Source: an uncultured Eubacteriales bacterium (GTDB lineage Bacteria; Bacillota; Clostridia; Oscillospirales; CAG-272). Taken from it: a stretch of 64,000 bases of DNA. Every line of letters starts with the position of its first letter. Position 1 is the stretch's first letter. Under the pieces are notes generated by a model. That model made no database searches. It saw nothing but the letters and a program-made list of their open reading frames with translations, and was not told the DNA's origin. Below, piece by piece: positions 34,110 through 41,383 of this stretch. The position numbers and the translations under genes were made by a program. The stretch lies in assembly GCA_905210485.1 (NCBI GenBank), contig CAJLXA010000003.1, positions 7,787 to 71,786 of the forward strand, given 5' to 3'.

Positions 34110-35141
34110 TTATTCTTTTTCTTCCGGCGTGTGGATGGATACTTCGGAAAGAGGGTTTTTGTCCATGGCATTTTTCATGTTTTCGTTGCTGACATGCGTA
34201 TAGATCTGTGTGGTATTGAGTTGCTCGTGACCGAGAATATCTTTCAGCACACGGACGTCCACCTTTCCGCACTGATACATCAGTGTGGCGGCTGTATGGC
34301 GCAGTTTGTGTACGGAAAAACCGCGTCCGCCGAGTCCGGCGGCATCAAGATACTTGTAGACGATATGCTGTACCGTTTTGACGCTGATGCGTTCGCCGCG
34401 GCCGCTGATAAAGAGGGCAGGGGTCTGCAAATCGCTTTTGTGTTGCTCCTGCCGTTCCCGGATATAATCAATCAGCGCGGCTTTGCAGGCGTCATTCAGG
34501 TAGACAACGCGTTCTTTATGTCCCTTGCCGATGACGGTAAGCGAAACAAGACCGGGGCGGAGATCCGTCAGATTGATGGAAACAAGTTCCGATACACGCA
34601 TACCGCAGTTCAGAAAAAGTGTGATGATCGCGTAATCGCGCAGTACGGTTTTTGACGCTTCGTCGTTTTTGACGGCGGAGAGAAGCATAAGCGATTCGTC
34701 AAGCGTCAGATATTTCGGAAGCGAAACCTGTCTTTTCGGACCTTCAATGTCCGCTGTCGGGTCTTTTTTCAACCATTTTTTCGTTTTGACAACAAATTTG
34801 AAAAACGATTTCAGCGAGGTGATTTTTCGCGCCCGCGCCGACCAGCCGTTATTCCGGTCGTTGGCAACAAAATTCAGAAATGCATAAATATCGCTCTCGC
34901 GTATGCCGGAAAGAAATTCGAGATCGACGCGGGAGATATCCGTGTTTTCAAACTCTTCGCCTTCGGTCGTCGTTCCGTTTTGCGTGGCAATCAGAAAACG
35001 GAAAAAGGTGCGCAAATCATAAAGATATTCGCACACGGTTTTTTCCGAACAGTTTTCGATGACCGACTTGTGCGCCGCGAAGTCACGCATGATTTCGGGA
35101 AAAGATTTGAATTCTTCACTTTTTAAAGTCAGAACCGCCAT
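34110..35141 (-). CDS. Tyrosine recombinase of the XerC/XerD type
   Basis: The start at 35141 has GGGAGG upstream; earlier in-frame starts lack an SD. The 343-residue protein has a SAM-like N-terminal domain and the catalytic domain with Arg in CGMRVSELV, Lys in IGKGHKERVVYL, HKLRHTAATLM (HxxR), LGHEQLNTTQIYTHV (His and the nucleophilic Tyr). All catalytic residues are present. Such enzymes resolve chromosome dimers or integrate elements. No phage or plasmid genes and no attachment-site repeats are nearby, so a chromosomal XerC/D role is preferred. Confidence 0.9.
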   Translation of the reverse strand: MAVLTLKSEEFKSFPEIMRDFAAHKSVIENCSEKTVCEYLYDLRTFFRFLIATQNGTTTEGEEFENTDISRVDLEFLSGIRESDIYAFLNFVANDRNNGWSARARKITSLKSFFKFVVKTKKWLKKDPTADIEGPKRQVSLPKYLTLDESLMLLSAVKNDEASKTVLRDYAIITLFLNCGMRVSELVSINLTDLRPGLVSLTVIGKGHKERVVYLNDACKAALIDYIRERQEQHKSDLQTPALFISGRGERISVKTVQHIVYKYLDAAGLGGRGFSVHKLRHTAATLMYQCGKVDVRVLKDILGHEQLNTTQIYTHVSNENMKNAMDKNPLSEVSIHTPEEKE

Positions 35142-35324
35142 AATAACCTCCCAACTTATCATTTTAATATCATTATACAAAATTTTAATAATATTTAGTG
35201 GATAAAGTGTAAATTTTTTATGATACAGATTGTTTTTTTACACACAATTCGCTAAAATGTATGTAAACACGCCTGAATATTCTGGAACGTGAAACCCCGA
35301 TACCGAAACTTAAGGAAATATTCG

Positions 35325-35942
35325 ATGAATCGTATAAAAAGTCTGATAAAAGAAAACAGCAATCTCATCATCCGCCTGTTTGTCACCCATATCGGCATGA
35401 TTATTTTCGGAACCGTTCTGGCAACGGCCTCGGCGTCTTACGACAATATTTTAATGTTTGTCAGCTTGTTTTCCATCTGCTTTTATATGGCGCTCCTGTA
35501 TGTTTCCGCATGGGAGCAGGGATCAAAAGATGTGATCCGCGCCGATGCGGGACGTATTCCGCACCGTCCGTGTCTCGGTTTTCTCCTTGGTGCCGTCGCT
35601 TCGTCCGTGGGCTTCCTCCTCGTTTTTCTGATGCTGATCGGATACTTTTTCGGTTATGCGCCGCTTCACAGCGATTTCGGCATGGGTCTCTACGGCGTTT
35701 GCCGCGTGATCATCGCTTTCTGGCAGGCTCCGTATCTCGGTCTCGCCGGCACGTTTTTTTCAACCGGCACGGTATATACGGTATTCGGCGCCGTCGTCAC
35801 CAGCGAGTGTTATTATCTTGTCAATATGCTGTTTTATTTCCTTACCACATTGCCGGCGGTGGCGTTTTCGGGCATCGGCTATCTGTTCGGATACAAGAAT
35901 TTCCGTATTTTTTCTCCGATGAGCCGCAATACGAAAAAATAA
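35325..35942 (+). CDS. Multi-pass membrane protein of unknown function
   Basis: The ATG at 35325 has AAGGAAA upstream. The 205 residues include five or six hydrophobic segments (around 15-35, 43-60, 88-110, 125-145, 150-180) and a short basic tail (PMSRNTKK). I do not recognise the family and see no catalytic motif. It lies just before cwlD, separated by a terminator, so a functional link is not established. Confidence 0.7.
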   Translation: MNRIKSLIKENSNLIIRLFVTHIGMIIFGTVLATASASYDNILMFVSLFSICFYMALLYVSAWEQGSKDVIRADAGRIPHRPCLGFLLGAVASSVGFLLVFLMLIGYFFGYAPLHSDFGMGLYGVCRVIIAFWQAPYLGLAGTFFSTGTVYTVFGAVVTSECYYLVNMLFYFLTTLPAVAFSGIGYLFGYKNFRIFSPMSRNTKK

Positions 35943-35974
35943 CCCCGCCGCCATGCGGAATAGTCTGACAAAAT

Positions 35975-36013
35975 CCCCCATACACTGATAAAAACGGTGC
36001 TTGGGGGTTTTTT
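35975..36013 (+). terminator. Terminator whose 3' arm and T-run abut the cwlD start
   Basis: CCCCCA..CAC (35975-35985) pairs with GTG..TGGGGG (35997-36007), followed by six T and immediately by the cwlD ATG at 36014. The G-run in the 3' arm is the only SD-like sequence before cwlD, so the hairpin would also hide the ribosome-binding site. Confidence 0.7.
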
Positions 36014-36775
36014 ATGATTCGCGGTATCCTGTCATTCGGAAAAAGCGCTGCTGTCCGCGCCGGCGCGGCGGTTATGCTGATGTCGCTTTTGTTTTATATT
36101 TCGTCGCTTCTTATATCGGCAATTTCCTGGGATGAACCGATTCCGGCGGTCGGCACAGGGGATTATGAGGGCAGAACGGTGATTCTGGACGCGGGTCACG
36201 GCGGGGAAGACAGCGGCGCTGTCGGCGTGAACGGTGTACCGGAAAAGGAACTGAATCTTGCCGTTACCACGGCGCTCGCCGCCATGTTGCGCAGCGCCGG
36301 CGTGACCGTTATCGAAACGCGGACGGAGGATCGCCTTCTCTATCGCCCGGCGGAGAATATAAAGGGACAGAAAAAAATGTATGACCTACGCAACCGTCTG
36401 GCGGTGGCCGAAGAAAATCCCGACGCGCTTTTCATCAGCGTTCACATGAATACGTTTACCGACGCCAAATACAGCGGTTTTCAGATTTATTATTCCGAGA
36501 ACCGGGAGAGCAGTCGTATTCTGGCAGGGGAATTGCAGGATCTTGTGAAAAAATACCTTCAGCCGGAGAATAACCGGAAAATCAAAGCGGCCGGGGACAA
36601 TATCTATCTGCTCGACCGCGCAAAAGAGAATCCATCCATCCTGATTGAATGCGGATTTATCTCCAATCCCGCGGAATGTGAAAAACTTTCTTCGGAAGAT
36701 TACAGAAAACAGTTGAGTTTTATTCTGTTTTGTGGTATCATGAATTATATGACAGAAAACAAAACGAGTCCGTAG
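36014..36775 (+). CDS. cwlD: N-acetylmuramoyl-L-alanine amidase CwlD
   Basis: CwlD cleaves peptide side chains so that muramic-delta-lactam can form in the spore cortex. The 253-residue protein has an N-terminal membrane or signal segment (residues 18-38), then the amidase_3 motifs DAGHGGEDSGAVG near 61, KELNLAVT near 79, SVHMNTF near 144 and IECGFISNP near 217, with Zn-binding His, Glu and His. The ATG at 36014 directly follows a terminator T-run. An alternative start at 36074 would cut the signal segment, so I keep the first. Confidence 0.9.
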   Translation: MIRGILSFGKSAAVRAGAAVMLMSLLFYISSLLISAISWDEPIPAVGTGDYEGRTVILDAGHGGEDSGAVGVNGVPEKELNLAVTTALAAMLRSAGVTVIETRTEDRLLYRPAENIKGQKKMYDLRNRLAVAEENPDALFISVHMNTFTDAKYSGFQIYYSENRESSRILAGELQDLVKKYLQPENNRKIKAAGDNIYLLDRAKENPSILIECGFISNPAECEKLSSEDYRKQLSFILFCGIMNYMTENKTSP

Positions 36776-36790
36776 AAAGGAACGTCGGAA

Positions 36791-38173
36791 GTGAAAAATA
36801 GAAAAAGTCTGTTTGTTTGCACGGAATGCGACTATCAGAGTCCGCGATGGCTCGGCCGATGTCCGGAATGCGGCGCGTGGAACACGCTCGAAGAGCGTGA
36901 AAATCTGCCGGAAACTCCGGCTCCGGCGACCCATACCCGCACCAAAGCGCCGGTTCCCGCGGAAAAAATCCGCGATATGGAACTTCCGGCATATATGCGC
37001 TCGAAAACCGGCATGGGCGAACTTGACCGCGTTCTCGGCGGCGGGCTTGTGCAAGGTTCGGTCGTGCTCCTCAGCGGTGAACCGGGGATCGGCAAATCCA
37101 CGCTTCTTATGCAGATCGGCGGCGTGCTCAGCCGTCATGCGACGGTATTATACATATCGGGAGAAGAATCCGGCGGTCAGCTGAAACTCCGTGCGGAACG
37201 GCTTTCTCTTGCAACGGAGGATATGTATCTTCTGACCGAGACGTCGGTCGACGCTTTGCTTCAGGAATGTAAAAGGCTGTCGCCGGACGTGGTCATTGTG
37301 GATTCAATCCAAACGGTATACAGCGATAAACTTTCCTCTTCACCGGGGTCTCTGGCGCAGGTGCGCGAGAGCGCGATGGCGTTTATCGCCTATGCGAAAT
37401 CCGAGGGATGCGCCGTTTTTCTTGTCGGACATGTCAACAAGGAAGGCGGCATTTCCGGCCCGAAAATACTGGAACACATGGTGGACGCCGTTCTGTATTT
37501 TGAGGGGGACAAGCGCCTTTCTTATCGTATGATACGCGCCATGAAAAACCGTTACGGTTCCACAAACGAGATCGGTGTTTTTGAAATGACCGATCGCGGA
37601 CTTGAGGAGGTTCCGAATCCCTCTGAGGCAATGCTGGAGGGAAGAGTGACCGACGCTTCCGGCAGTGCGATCGGTTGCGTCATGGAGGGAACGCGCCCCC
37701 TTATCTGCGAAGTACAGTCCCTTGTTTCGCAGACGGTGTTCCCGGCTCCCCGCAGAACGGCGGACGGCTTTGACTATAACCGCATGTGCCTTTTGCTTGC
37801 CGTTCTTGAAAAGCGTATCGGCCTGCGTTTTTCCGCGAATGACGTATATCTGAATGTGGCGGGTGGTCTCAGAATCGACGAACCCGCCGTAGACCTGACG
37901 GTGGCGCTGTCGCTGATATCGAGCATAACCGATCACGCGATTCCGCCGGGATTTATCGCATTCGGCGAGATTGGACTTTCGGGAGAGGTGCGGAGCGTTT
38001 CTCATGCGGAAAATCGTGTGCGCGAGGCCATTCGCCTTGGCTTTCGGAAAATTGTGATGCCGGCACGGGATGTAAGAAAGAATATGGTGTTGCCGGATGG
38101 TGCGGAACTGATCGGTATCCGCAGTATGCTGGAACTTTTACCGCTTCTGAAAAAGAGCGACAAAACTCTTTGA
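36791..38173 (+). CDS. radA: DNA repair protein RadA (Sms)
   Basis: RadA is a RecA-related helicase acting in branch migration during recombination. The GTG start at 36791 has AAAGGA upstream. The 460-residue protein shows a zinc finger (CTECDY..CPECGAW, residues 11-34), Walker A GEPGIGKSTL near 97, the RadA motif KNRYGSTNEIG near 256 and a Lon-like C-terminal domain (GEIGLSGEVRSV near 395). It follows cwlD by 15 nt and ends at a strong terminator. Confidence 0.96.
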   Translation: MKNRKSLFVCTECDYQSPRWLGRCPECGAWNTLEERENLPETPAPATHTRTKAPVPAEKIRDMELPAYMRSKTGMGELDRVLGGGLVQGSVVLLSGEPGIGKSTLLMQIGGVLSRHATVLYISGEESGGQLKLRAERLSLATEDMYLLTETSVDALLQECKRLSPDVVIVDSIQTVYSDKLSSSPGSLAQVRESAMAFIAYAKSEGCAVFLVGHVNKEGGISGPKILEHMVDAVLYFEGDKRLSYRMIRAMKNRYGSTNEIGVFEMTDRGLEEVPNPSEAMLEGRVTDASGSAIGCVMEGTRPLICEVQSLVSQTVFPAPRRTADGFDYNRMCLLLAVLEKRIGLRFSANDVYLNVAGGLRIDEPAVDLTVALSLISSITDHAIPPGFIAFGEIGLSGEVRSVSHAENRVREAIRLGFRKIVMPARDVRKNMVLPDGAELIGIRSMLELLPLLKKSDKTL

Positions 38174-38211
38174 AAAACAGGGAACGCCCGGTGGCGTTCT
38201 CTGTTTTTTTG
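38173..38211 (+). terminator. Terminator of radA
   Basis: A long stem (38173-38188 with 38193-38208, one G-U) with loop CGGT is followed by a T-run of seven or more. Confidence 0.9.
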
Positions 38212-38238
38212 GTAGCGGCGGCACATCATTTTGAACAA

Positions 38239-38268
38239 CTCATAAAAAAATGTTGATTTTTTTATGAG
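38239..38268 (+). repeat. AT-rich perfect inverted repeat overlapping a promoter
   Basis: CTCATAAAAAAA (38239-38250) and TTTTTTTATGAG (38257-38268) form a perfect 12-bp inverted repeat with a 6-nt centre. It covers the -35 of the promoter at 38253-38281, so it could be a repressor operator. Confidence 0.65.
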
Positions 38269-38281
38269 TGAATGATATAAT
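38253..38281 (+). promoter_or_regulatory. SigA promoter upstream of the E2-like acyltransferase gene
   Basis: TTGATT (38253-38258), 17-nt spacer, TATAAT (38276-38281). The next convincing start is at 38672, which would leave a 380-nt leader. Confidence 0.7.
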
Positions 38282-38671
38282 ACAAGCGATAAAGAATGAT
38301 GAAAAGGAGCAAACGCTCGCAACCTGAAACCGTTCGTTCCGAATGTTTTGCATGCGAAAACGGCAAATCAAAGCGCAAAACGAAAATCGGCTCCGAACGC
38401 CTCACACTGCTGAAAGAACGCCGGGTCGAACGAAAGTATAACGAGAATGTTTCATGTGTCGGAGTCGGGGCGTATCATGGCGGCAGTTGATGTTATAGCA
38501 ACAATTGCGGCGACAGTCTCCGGAGCTTAATTTATATAAGAATTTCAAAGCAACGCAGAAAACACAGCAATATTTTTGCCGTAATACGGTCAATAATTAT
38601 AAAAAAGTCAATGTGTCGCCGGCGGCAAAAACTTATTCTGTATCTTACATTGCGATTGAGGAGTGGGAAGC
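38282..38671 (+). other. Long leader or unassigned region before the E2-like gene
   Basis: About 390 nt separate a good promoter from the next gene. A 64-codon frame (38296-38490) with Cys and Lys/Arg-rich composition opens 15 nt after the -10 but lacks an SD. A second frame (38505-38696) overlaps the next start. No riboswitch fold was recognised. A leader RNA or an unidentified small protein is possible. Confidence 0.3.
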
Positions 38672-39712
38672 ATGGCCAAGGAAAAAATCCTGTTGAAGGA
38701 AAACGATCTGCTTATTGAAGAAAAGGACAGCGTCATGGATATCCGTGATCTGGAGATAGAAAACAATGCCACCGTCGCCCCGGACGATTCGGAATCCTAT
38801 GAAGGGGGAGACGAAGCGGCAACAGAAATGCCCGCCGTTAAAAAAGAAAGAAAAAAGCGGTGGGGGGATCGTTGCGACGGTCGGTTGCTTCGCACGTTAA
38901 CGCCCTTTTCAAGGGTCATTCCATTTATTATGCCGCGCCGCTCCGACGCGCAGAATTACTTTGAAGATATTATTGATATTACCGCCATTGAAGATTACAT
39001 TGCCGAAAAGCATGCCGCGGGGTATAAAAACGTCGGACTTCTTCATGTCATTATCGCGGCGTATGTACGCACGATTGCCCAGCGACCGGGCGTCAATCGT
39101 TTTGTAGCAGGGCAACGCGTCTATGCACGGAAAGGCATCACCGGCGTTATGACAATCAAGAAATACCTGGCCGTTGATTCGCCGGATACGTCGATCAAGG
39201 TGAATTTTGATCCCTATGATACGGTTTTGGATGTCTGCCGCAAATTTACGGATACGGCGGAAAAGGCGCTTTCCGCAAATACAGACTTTGACAAAACGGC
39301 GGCAAAACTCGTGAAAATGCCGCGTTTCCTGTTCCGCGCCGCCATCAGATTCCTGATGTGGCTTGATTACCACGGTCGTCTTCCGAAATCGCTTCTGAAT
39401 GTCAGCCCTTTTCACGGCTCGTTTGTCATTACCAGTATGGGGTCGCTCGGTATTGATGCCATATATCATCATATATATGACTTCGGCAACCTGCCGGTGT
39501 TTATTTCTTACGGTAAGAAAATCACGCGCAACGTTATTGAAAAGGACGGCACGGTTACCGCGCATCATTACATCACGTTCCGCGTGGTTACGGACGAGCG
39601 TATATGCGACGGATATTATTACGCATCGGCGTTTAAATTGCTGAAACGATACATGCTTCATCCCGATTGGCTTGATGTGCCGCCGCGCGAAATATTGGAA
39701 GACATTGACTGA
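38672..39712 (+). CDS. 2-oxoacid dehydrogenase E2 acyltransferase-like protein without lipoyl domain
   Basis: The start at 38672 has GAGGAG upstream. The 346-residue protein has an acidic, unstructured N-terminus (about 50 residues) and then the CAT-like fold of E2 acyltransferases: FSRVIPFIMPRRSDAQNYF near residue 84, FHGSFVITSMGSLGID near 245 and ERICDGYYYASAFKLL near 310. The usual HxxxDG catalytic motif reads ExxxDG (E-R-I-C-D-G), so the catalytic His is replaced. There is no lipoyl or peripheral-binding domain. It may be an inactive or repurposed acyltransferase; its role is not known to me. Confidence 0.75.
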   Translation: MAKEKILLKENDLLIEEKDSVMDIRDLEIENNATVAPDDSESYEGGDEAATEMPAVKKERKKRWGDRCDGRLLRTLTPFSRVIPFIMPRRSDAQNYFEDIIDITAIEDYIAEKHAAGYKNVGLLHVIIAAYVRTIAQRPGVNRFVAGQRVYARKGITGVMTIKKYLAVDSPDTSIKVNFDPYDTVLDVCRKFTDTAEKALSANTDFDKTAAKLVKMPRFLFRAAIRFLMWLDYHGRLPKSLLNVSPFHGSFVITSMGSLGIDAIYHHIYDFGNLPVFISYGKKITRNVIEKDGTVTAHHYITFRVVTDERICDGYYYASAFKLLKRYMLHPDWLDVPPREILEDID

Positions 39713-39794
39713 GCGCGGCCAATCGTTTACGGGCACTATGCGGGCAGGGAATCGGAAAAATTTGAAAAAATATATAAAAAATATGTTTTTGCTC

Positions 39795-39823
39795 TTGCAA
39801 AACGCAAAAACATATGATATACT
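39795..39823 (+). promoter_or_regulatory. SigA promoter of tRNA-Ser
   Basis: TTGCAA (39795-39800), 17-nt spacer, TATACT (39818-39823), 22 nt before the tRNA. Confidence 0.78.
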
Positions 39824-39845
39824 ATACAAGTACCGATTCCGATAC

Positions 39846-39934
39846 GGAGAGATATCGAAGTGGTCATAACGGCCCTGACTCGAAATCAGGTAACCCGAAA
39901 GGGTGCGAGGGTTCGAATCCCTCTCTCTCCGCCA
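39846..39934 (+). tRNA. tRNA-Ser (anticodon CGA)
   Basis: The acceptor GGAGAGA pairs with TCTCTCC, the anticodon arm CCTGA-CTCGAAA-TCAGG places CGA at 39881-39883, and a long variable arm (ACCC/GGGT stem) marks a class II serine tRNA. The T-arm GAGGGTTCGAATCCCTC is standard and the CCA end is encoded. It reads UCG codons. Confidence 0.97.
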
Positions 39935-39960
39935 AAAAGCACGCAACAGCGTGCTTTTTT
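39935..39960 (+). terminator. Terminator of tRNA-Ser
   Basis: AAAAGCACGC and GCGTGCTTTT with loop AACA form a 10-11 bp stem followed by T. Confidence 0.9.
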
Positions 39961-40042
39961 CATAAGCGGCGATAAACAAAAGAATATACATGTTAAAATG
40001 AGCGAGCCGCCGCACAAGTCATTGCGTTTGTGCATTAAGAAC

Positions 40043-40072
40043 ATAAAATGTAAACTGCAGTTTGCATTTTAT
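40043..40072 (+). repeat. Near-perfect 30-nt palindrome upstream of dCMP deaminase
   Basis: ATAAAATGT-AAACTGCAGTTT-GCATTTTAT is symmetric about CTGCAG with one non-matching pair (51/64). It lies 90 nt before the deaminase start and could be an operator; as RNA it would lack a proper loop and a T-run. Confidence 0.6.
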
Positions 40073-40161
40073 AGGAATTTGCGCTTTGCACGGCGTTTGT
40101 TGTCATTTCGCCGGCATAATGCCGGCGCCGGAAATACACAGGAGAAAAGGAGATTACCAAA

Positions 40162-40656
40162 GTGAAACGTGCCGAATACATTAGCTGGGACGAGTACTTC
40201 ATGGGAGTTGCGCTTCTGGCGGCGCAACGCAGTAAAGATCCGAATACCCAAGTGGGAGCGTGCATCGTGAACACGGATAACCGCATTTTATCCACGGGAT
40301 ACAACGGCTTTCCGTATGGTTGCTCGGACGATGAGTTTCCCTGGGACAGAAACGGTGAAGACGCCAACAATACAAAATATCCTTTTGTCGTCCATGCCGA
40401 ACTTAACGCGATATTGAACGCGCGGGGGAAGTCTCTCGCAGGCGCCCGGATATATGTAGCGCTTTTTCCCTGCAATGAATGCGCAAAGGCCATTATACAG
40501 TCGGGAATCAAAGAAGTAGTCTATCTTTCGGATAAATACGCCGACACTTCCGCAACGCAGGCATCAAAGAAAATGCTCACCTTTGCCGGCGTGAAACTGA
40601 CGCGTCTTTCCGTTTCCCGGAAAACGATTGTTCTCGATTTTGATGTTGAAAAATGA
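40162..40656 (+). CDS. Deoxycytidylate deaminase (ComEB-like)
   Basis: dCMP deaminase makes dUMP for thymidylate synthesis. The GTG start at 40162 has AAAGGAGA upstream. The 164-residue protein contains the zinc motifs VVHAELNAI near residue 76 (HAE) and PCNECAKAII near 102 (PCxxC), and NGFPYGCSDDEF near 49 that is typical of this family. An N-terminal KDPNTQVGACIV is standard. Transcription ends at a strong hairpin. No other late-competence gene is near. Confidence 0.93.
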   Translation: MKRAEYISWDEYFMGVALLAAQRSKDPNTQVGACIVNTDNRILSTGYNGFPYGCSDDEFPWDRNGEDANNTKYPFVVHAELNAILNARGKSLAGARIYVALFPCNECAKAIIQSGIKEVVYLSDKYADTSATQASKKMLTFAGVKLTRLSVSRKTIVLDFDVEK

Positions 40657-40690
40657 GCATATCGGTCTTTTGAATGAAAAAGACATCGGT

Positions 40691-40726
40691 AAAAATGCCC
40701 GGCGCAAACATGCGTCGGGCATTTTT
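40691..40726 (+). terminator. Terminator of dCMP deaminase
   Basis: AAAAATGCCC..GCGCA pairs with TGCG..GGGCATTTTT around loop AACA, with a T-run of five. Confidence 0.9.
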
Positions 40727-41023
40727 GTATGAATAGGGGAGCATGATGTTTATGGGGTGCAAAAAGCATAGTGGCGAATTGTCTTCTGATTTTCCGAAGA
40801 AGAAATATCTGAAAACATTTTGTTATATATGGCCGGGAGGCGGTAACATCGCAATTGAAAAATAGAAGAAATTGTCAATTGCTTTTTGGAATCGGTTGCC
40901 TGATTTTTTGAAAATCAATTCTGCTTATTGGCATTGTGCTGAAAAAATAAAAGGAATAAATTTCTATTTTTTGTGTGTTTAATTCCATTTTCTACCTTAT
41001 ACACAAATTTTTCAATTTTTCTC
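40727..41023. other. AT-rich orphan region with one small reading frame
   Basis: A 39- to 40-codon frame (40743 or 40746 to 40865) follows AGGGGAGC and ends IWPGGGNIAIEK. The SD is too near the first ATG and only acceptable for the second, and no promoter was found. The rest is AT-rich. The motif AATTGTCAATTG (near 40872) recurs in part as AATTGTCATTG at 41030. Confidence 0.3.
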
Positions 41024-41052
41024 TTGACAAATTGTCATTGCTGTGCTAAAAT
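41024..41052 (+). promoter_or_regulatory. SigA promoter of the small YxxP peptide gene
   Basis: TTGACA (41024-41029), 17-nt spacer, TAAAAT (41047-41052). The -35 itself sits in a small dyad, TGACAA-A-TTGTCA. Confidence 0.8.
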
Positions 41053-41083
41053 ACAACATAGGTACGGAAACCTATGTTGTATT
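41050..41083 (+). promoter_or_regulatory. Perfect 14-bp inverted repeat at the transcription start
   Basis: AATACAACATAGGT (41050-41063) and ACCTATGTTGTATT (41070-41083) are exact complements with a 6-nt centre. The left arm overlaps the -10, so a full RNA hairpin would not form from the expected start point; a dimeric repressor site is more likely. The right arm touches the SD (41084-41088). Confidence 0.75.
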
Positions 41084-41096
41084 GGAGGAAACGGCT

Positions 41097-41228
41097 ATGA
41101 AAAACACTTATGAAACCCCTGATTTTGAGGAAATTGTTCCTGTCACCGACACGAATGGTAACGTGACCTCTACAGAGAACGACAACATGGAAAATATCGG
41201 CACGATTATGCCGCCGAAGTCCCTGTAA
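41097..41228 (+). CDS. Small orphan peptide with YxxP leader-like motif
   Basis: The 43-residue product begins MKNTYETPDFEEIVPVTDTN, is acidic and has no transmembrane segment. GGAGG lies 8 nt upstream, a strong promoter and a perfect operator-like dyad precede it, and a hairpin follows. YETPDF resembles the YxxPxL-type leader motif recognised by RRE domains in lasso and related peptide precursors. No cyclase, protease, radical-SAM or transporter gene is adjacent, so the peptide call is firm as a gene but its role is open. Confidence 0.65.
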   Translation: MKNTYETPDFEEIVPVTDTNGNVTSTENDNMENIGTIMPPKSL

Positions 41229-41280
41229 TATTCGACAATACATATTGAGCGGATTTTTATATCAATAAAGTTTTTCCCGA

Positions 41281-41308
41281 AAAAGGCAAAGTGAACGCTT
41301 TGCCTTTT
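41281..41308 (+). terminator. Terminator-like hairpin after the small peptide gene
   Basis: AAAAGGCAAAG and CTTTGCCTTTT form a perfect 11-bp stem with a 6-nt loop; the T-run is within the stem. Confidence 0.65.
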
Positions 41309-41340
41309 CGCCGTTAACCTGAAACCGAAAATATAATAAA

Positions 41341-41372
41341 CAGAGAAGCACCGCAAACGCGGTGCTTCTCTG
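41341..41372 (-). terminator. Terminator of the ROK glucokinase gene
   Basis: A perfect 14-bp stem (41341-41354 with 41359-41372, loop AAAC) lies 12 nt beyond the stop; the minus strand continues with TTTATTATATTTT. Confidence 0.85.
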
Positions 41373-41383
41373 TTTGAATCTGA

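Noticed and set aside
32175..35141. Genomic island with tmRNA attachment site and the tyrosine recombinase as integrase
   Set aside because: No second copy of the tmRNA 3' end was found, no phage or conjugation genes are present, and the recombinase looks like chromosomal XerC/D.
38296..38490. 64-codon frame after the promoter at 38253
   Set aside because: It opens 15 nt after the -10 without an SD and shows no recognisable domain, so I do not call it a gene.
38909..40015. 368-codon minus-strand frame across the E2-like gene and tRNA-Ser
   Set aside because: It runs through a tRNA gene and its terminator and lacks an SD or recognisable domain.
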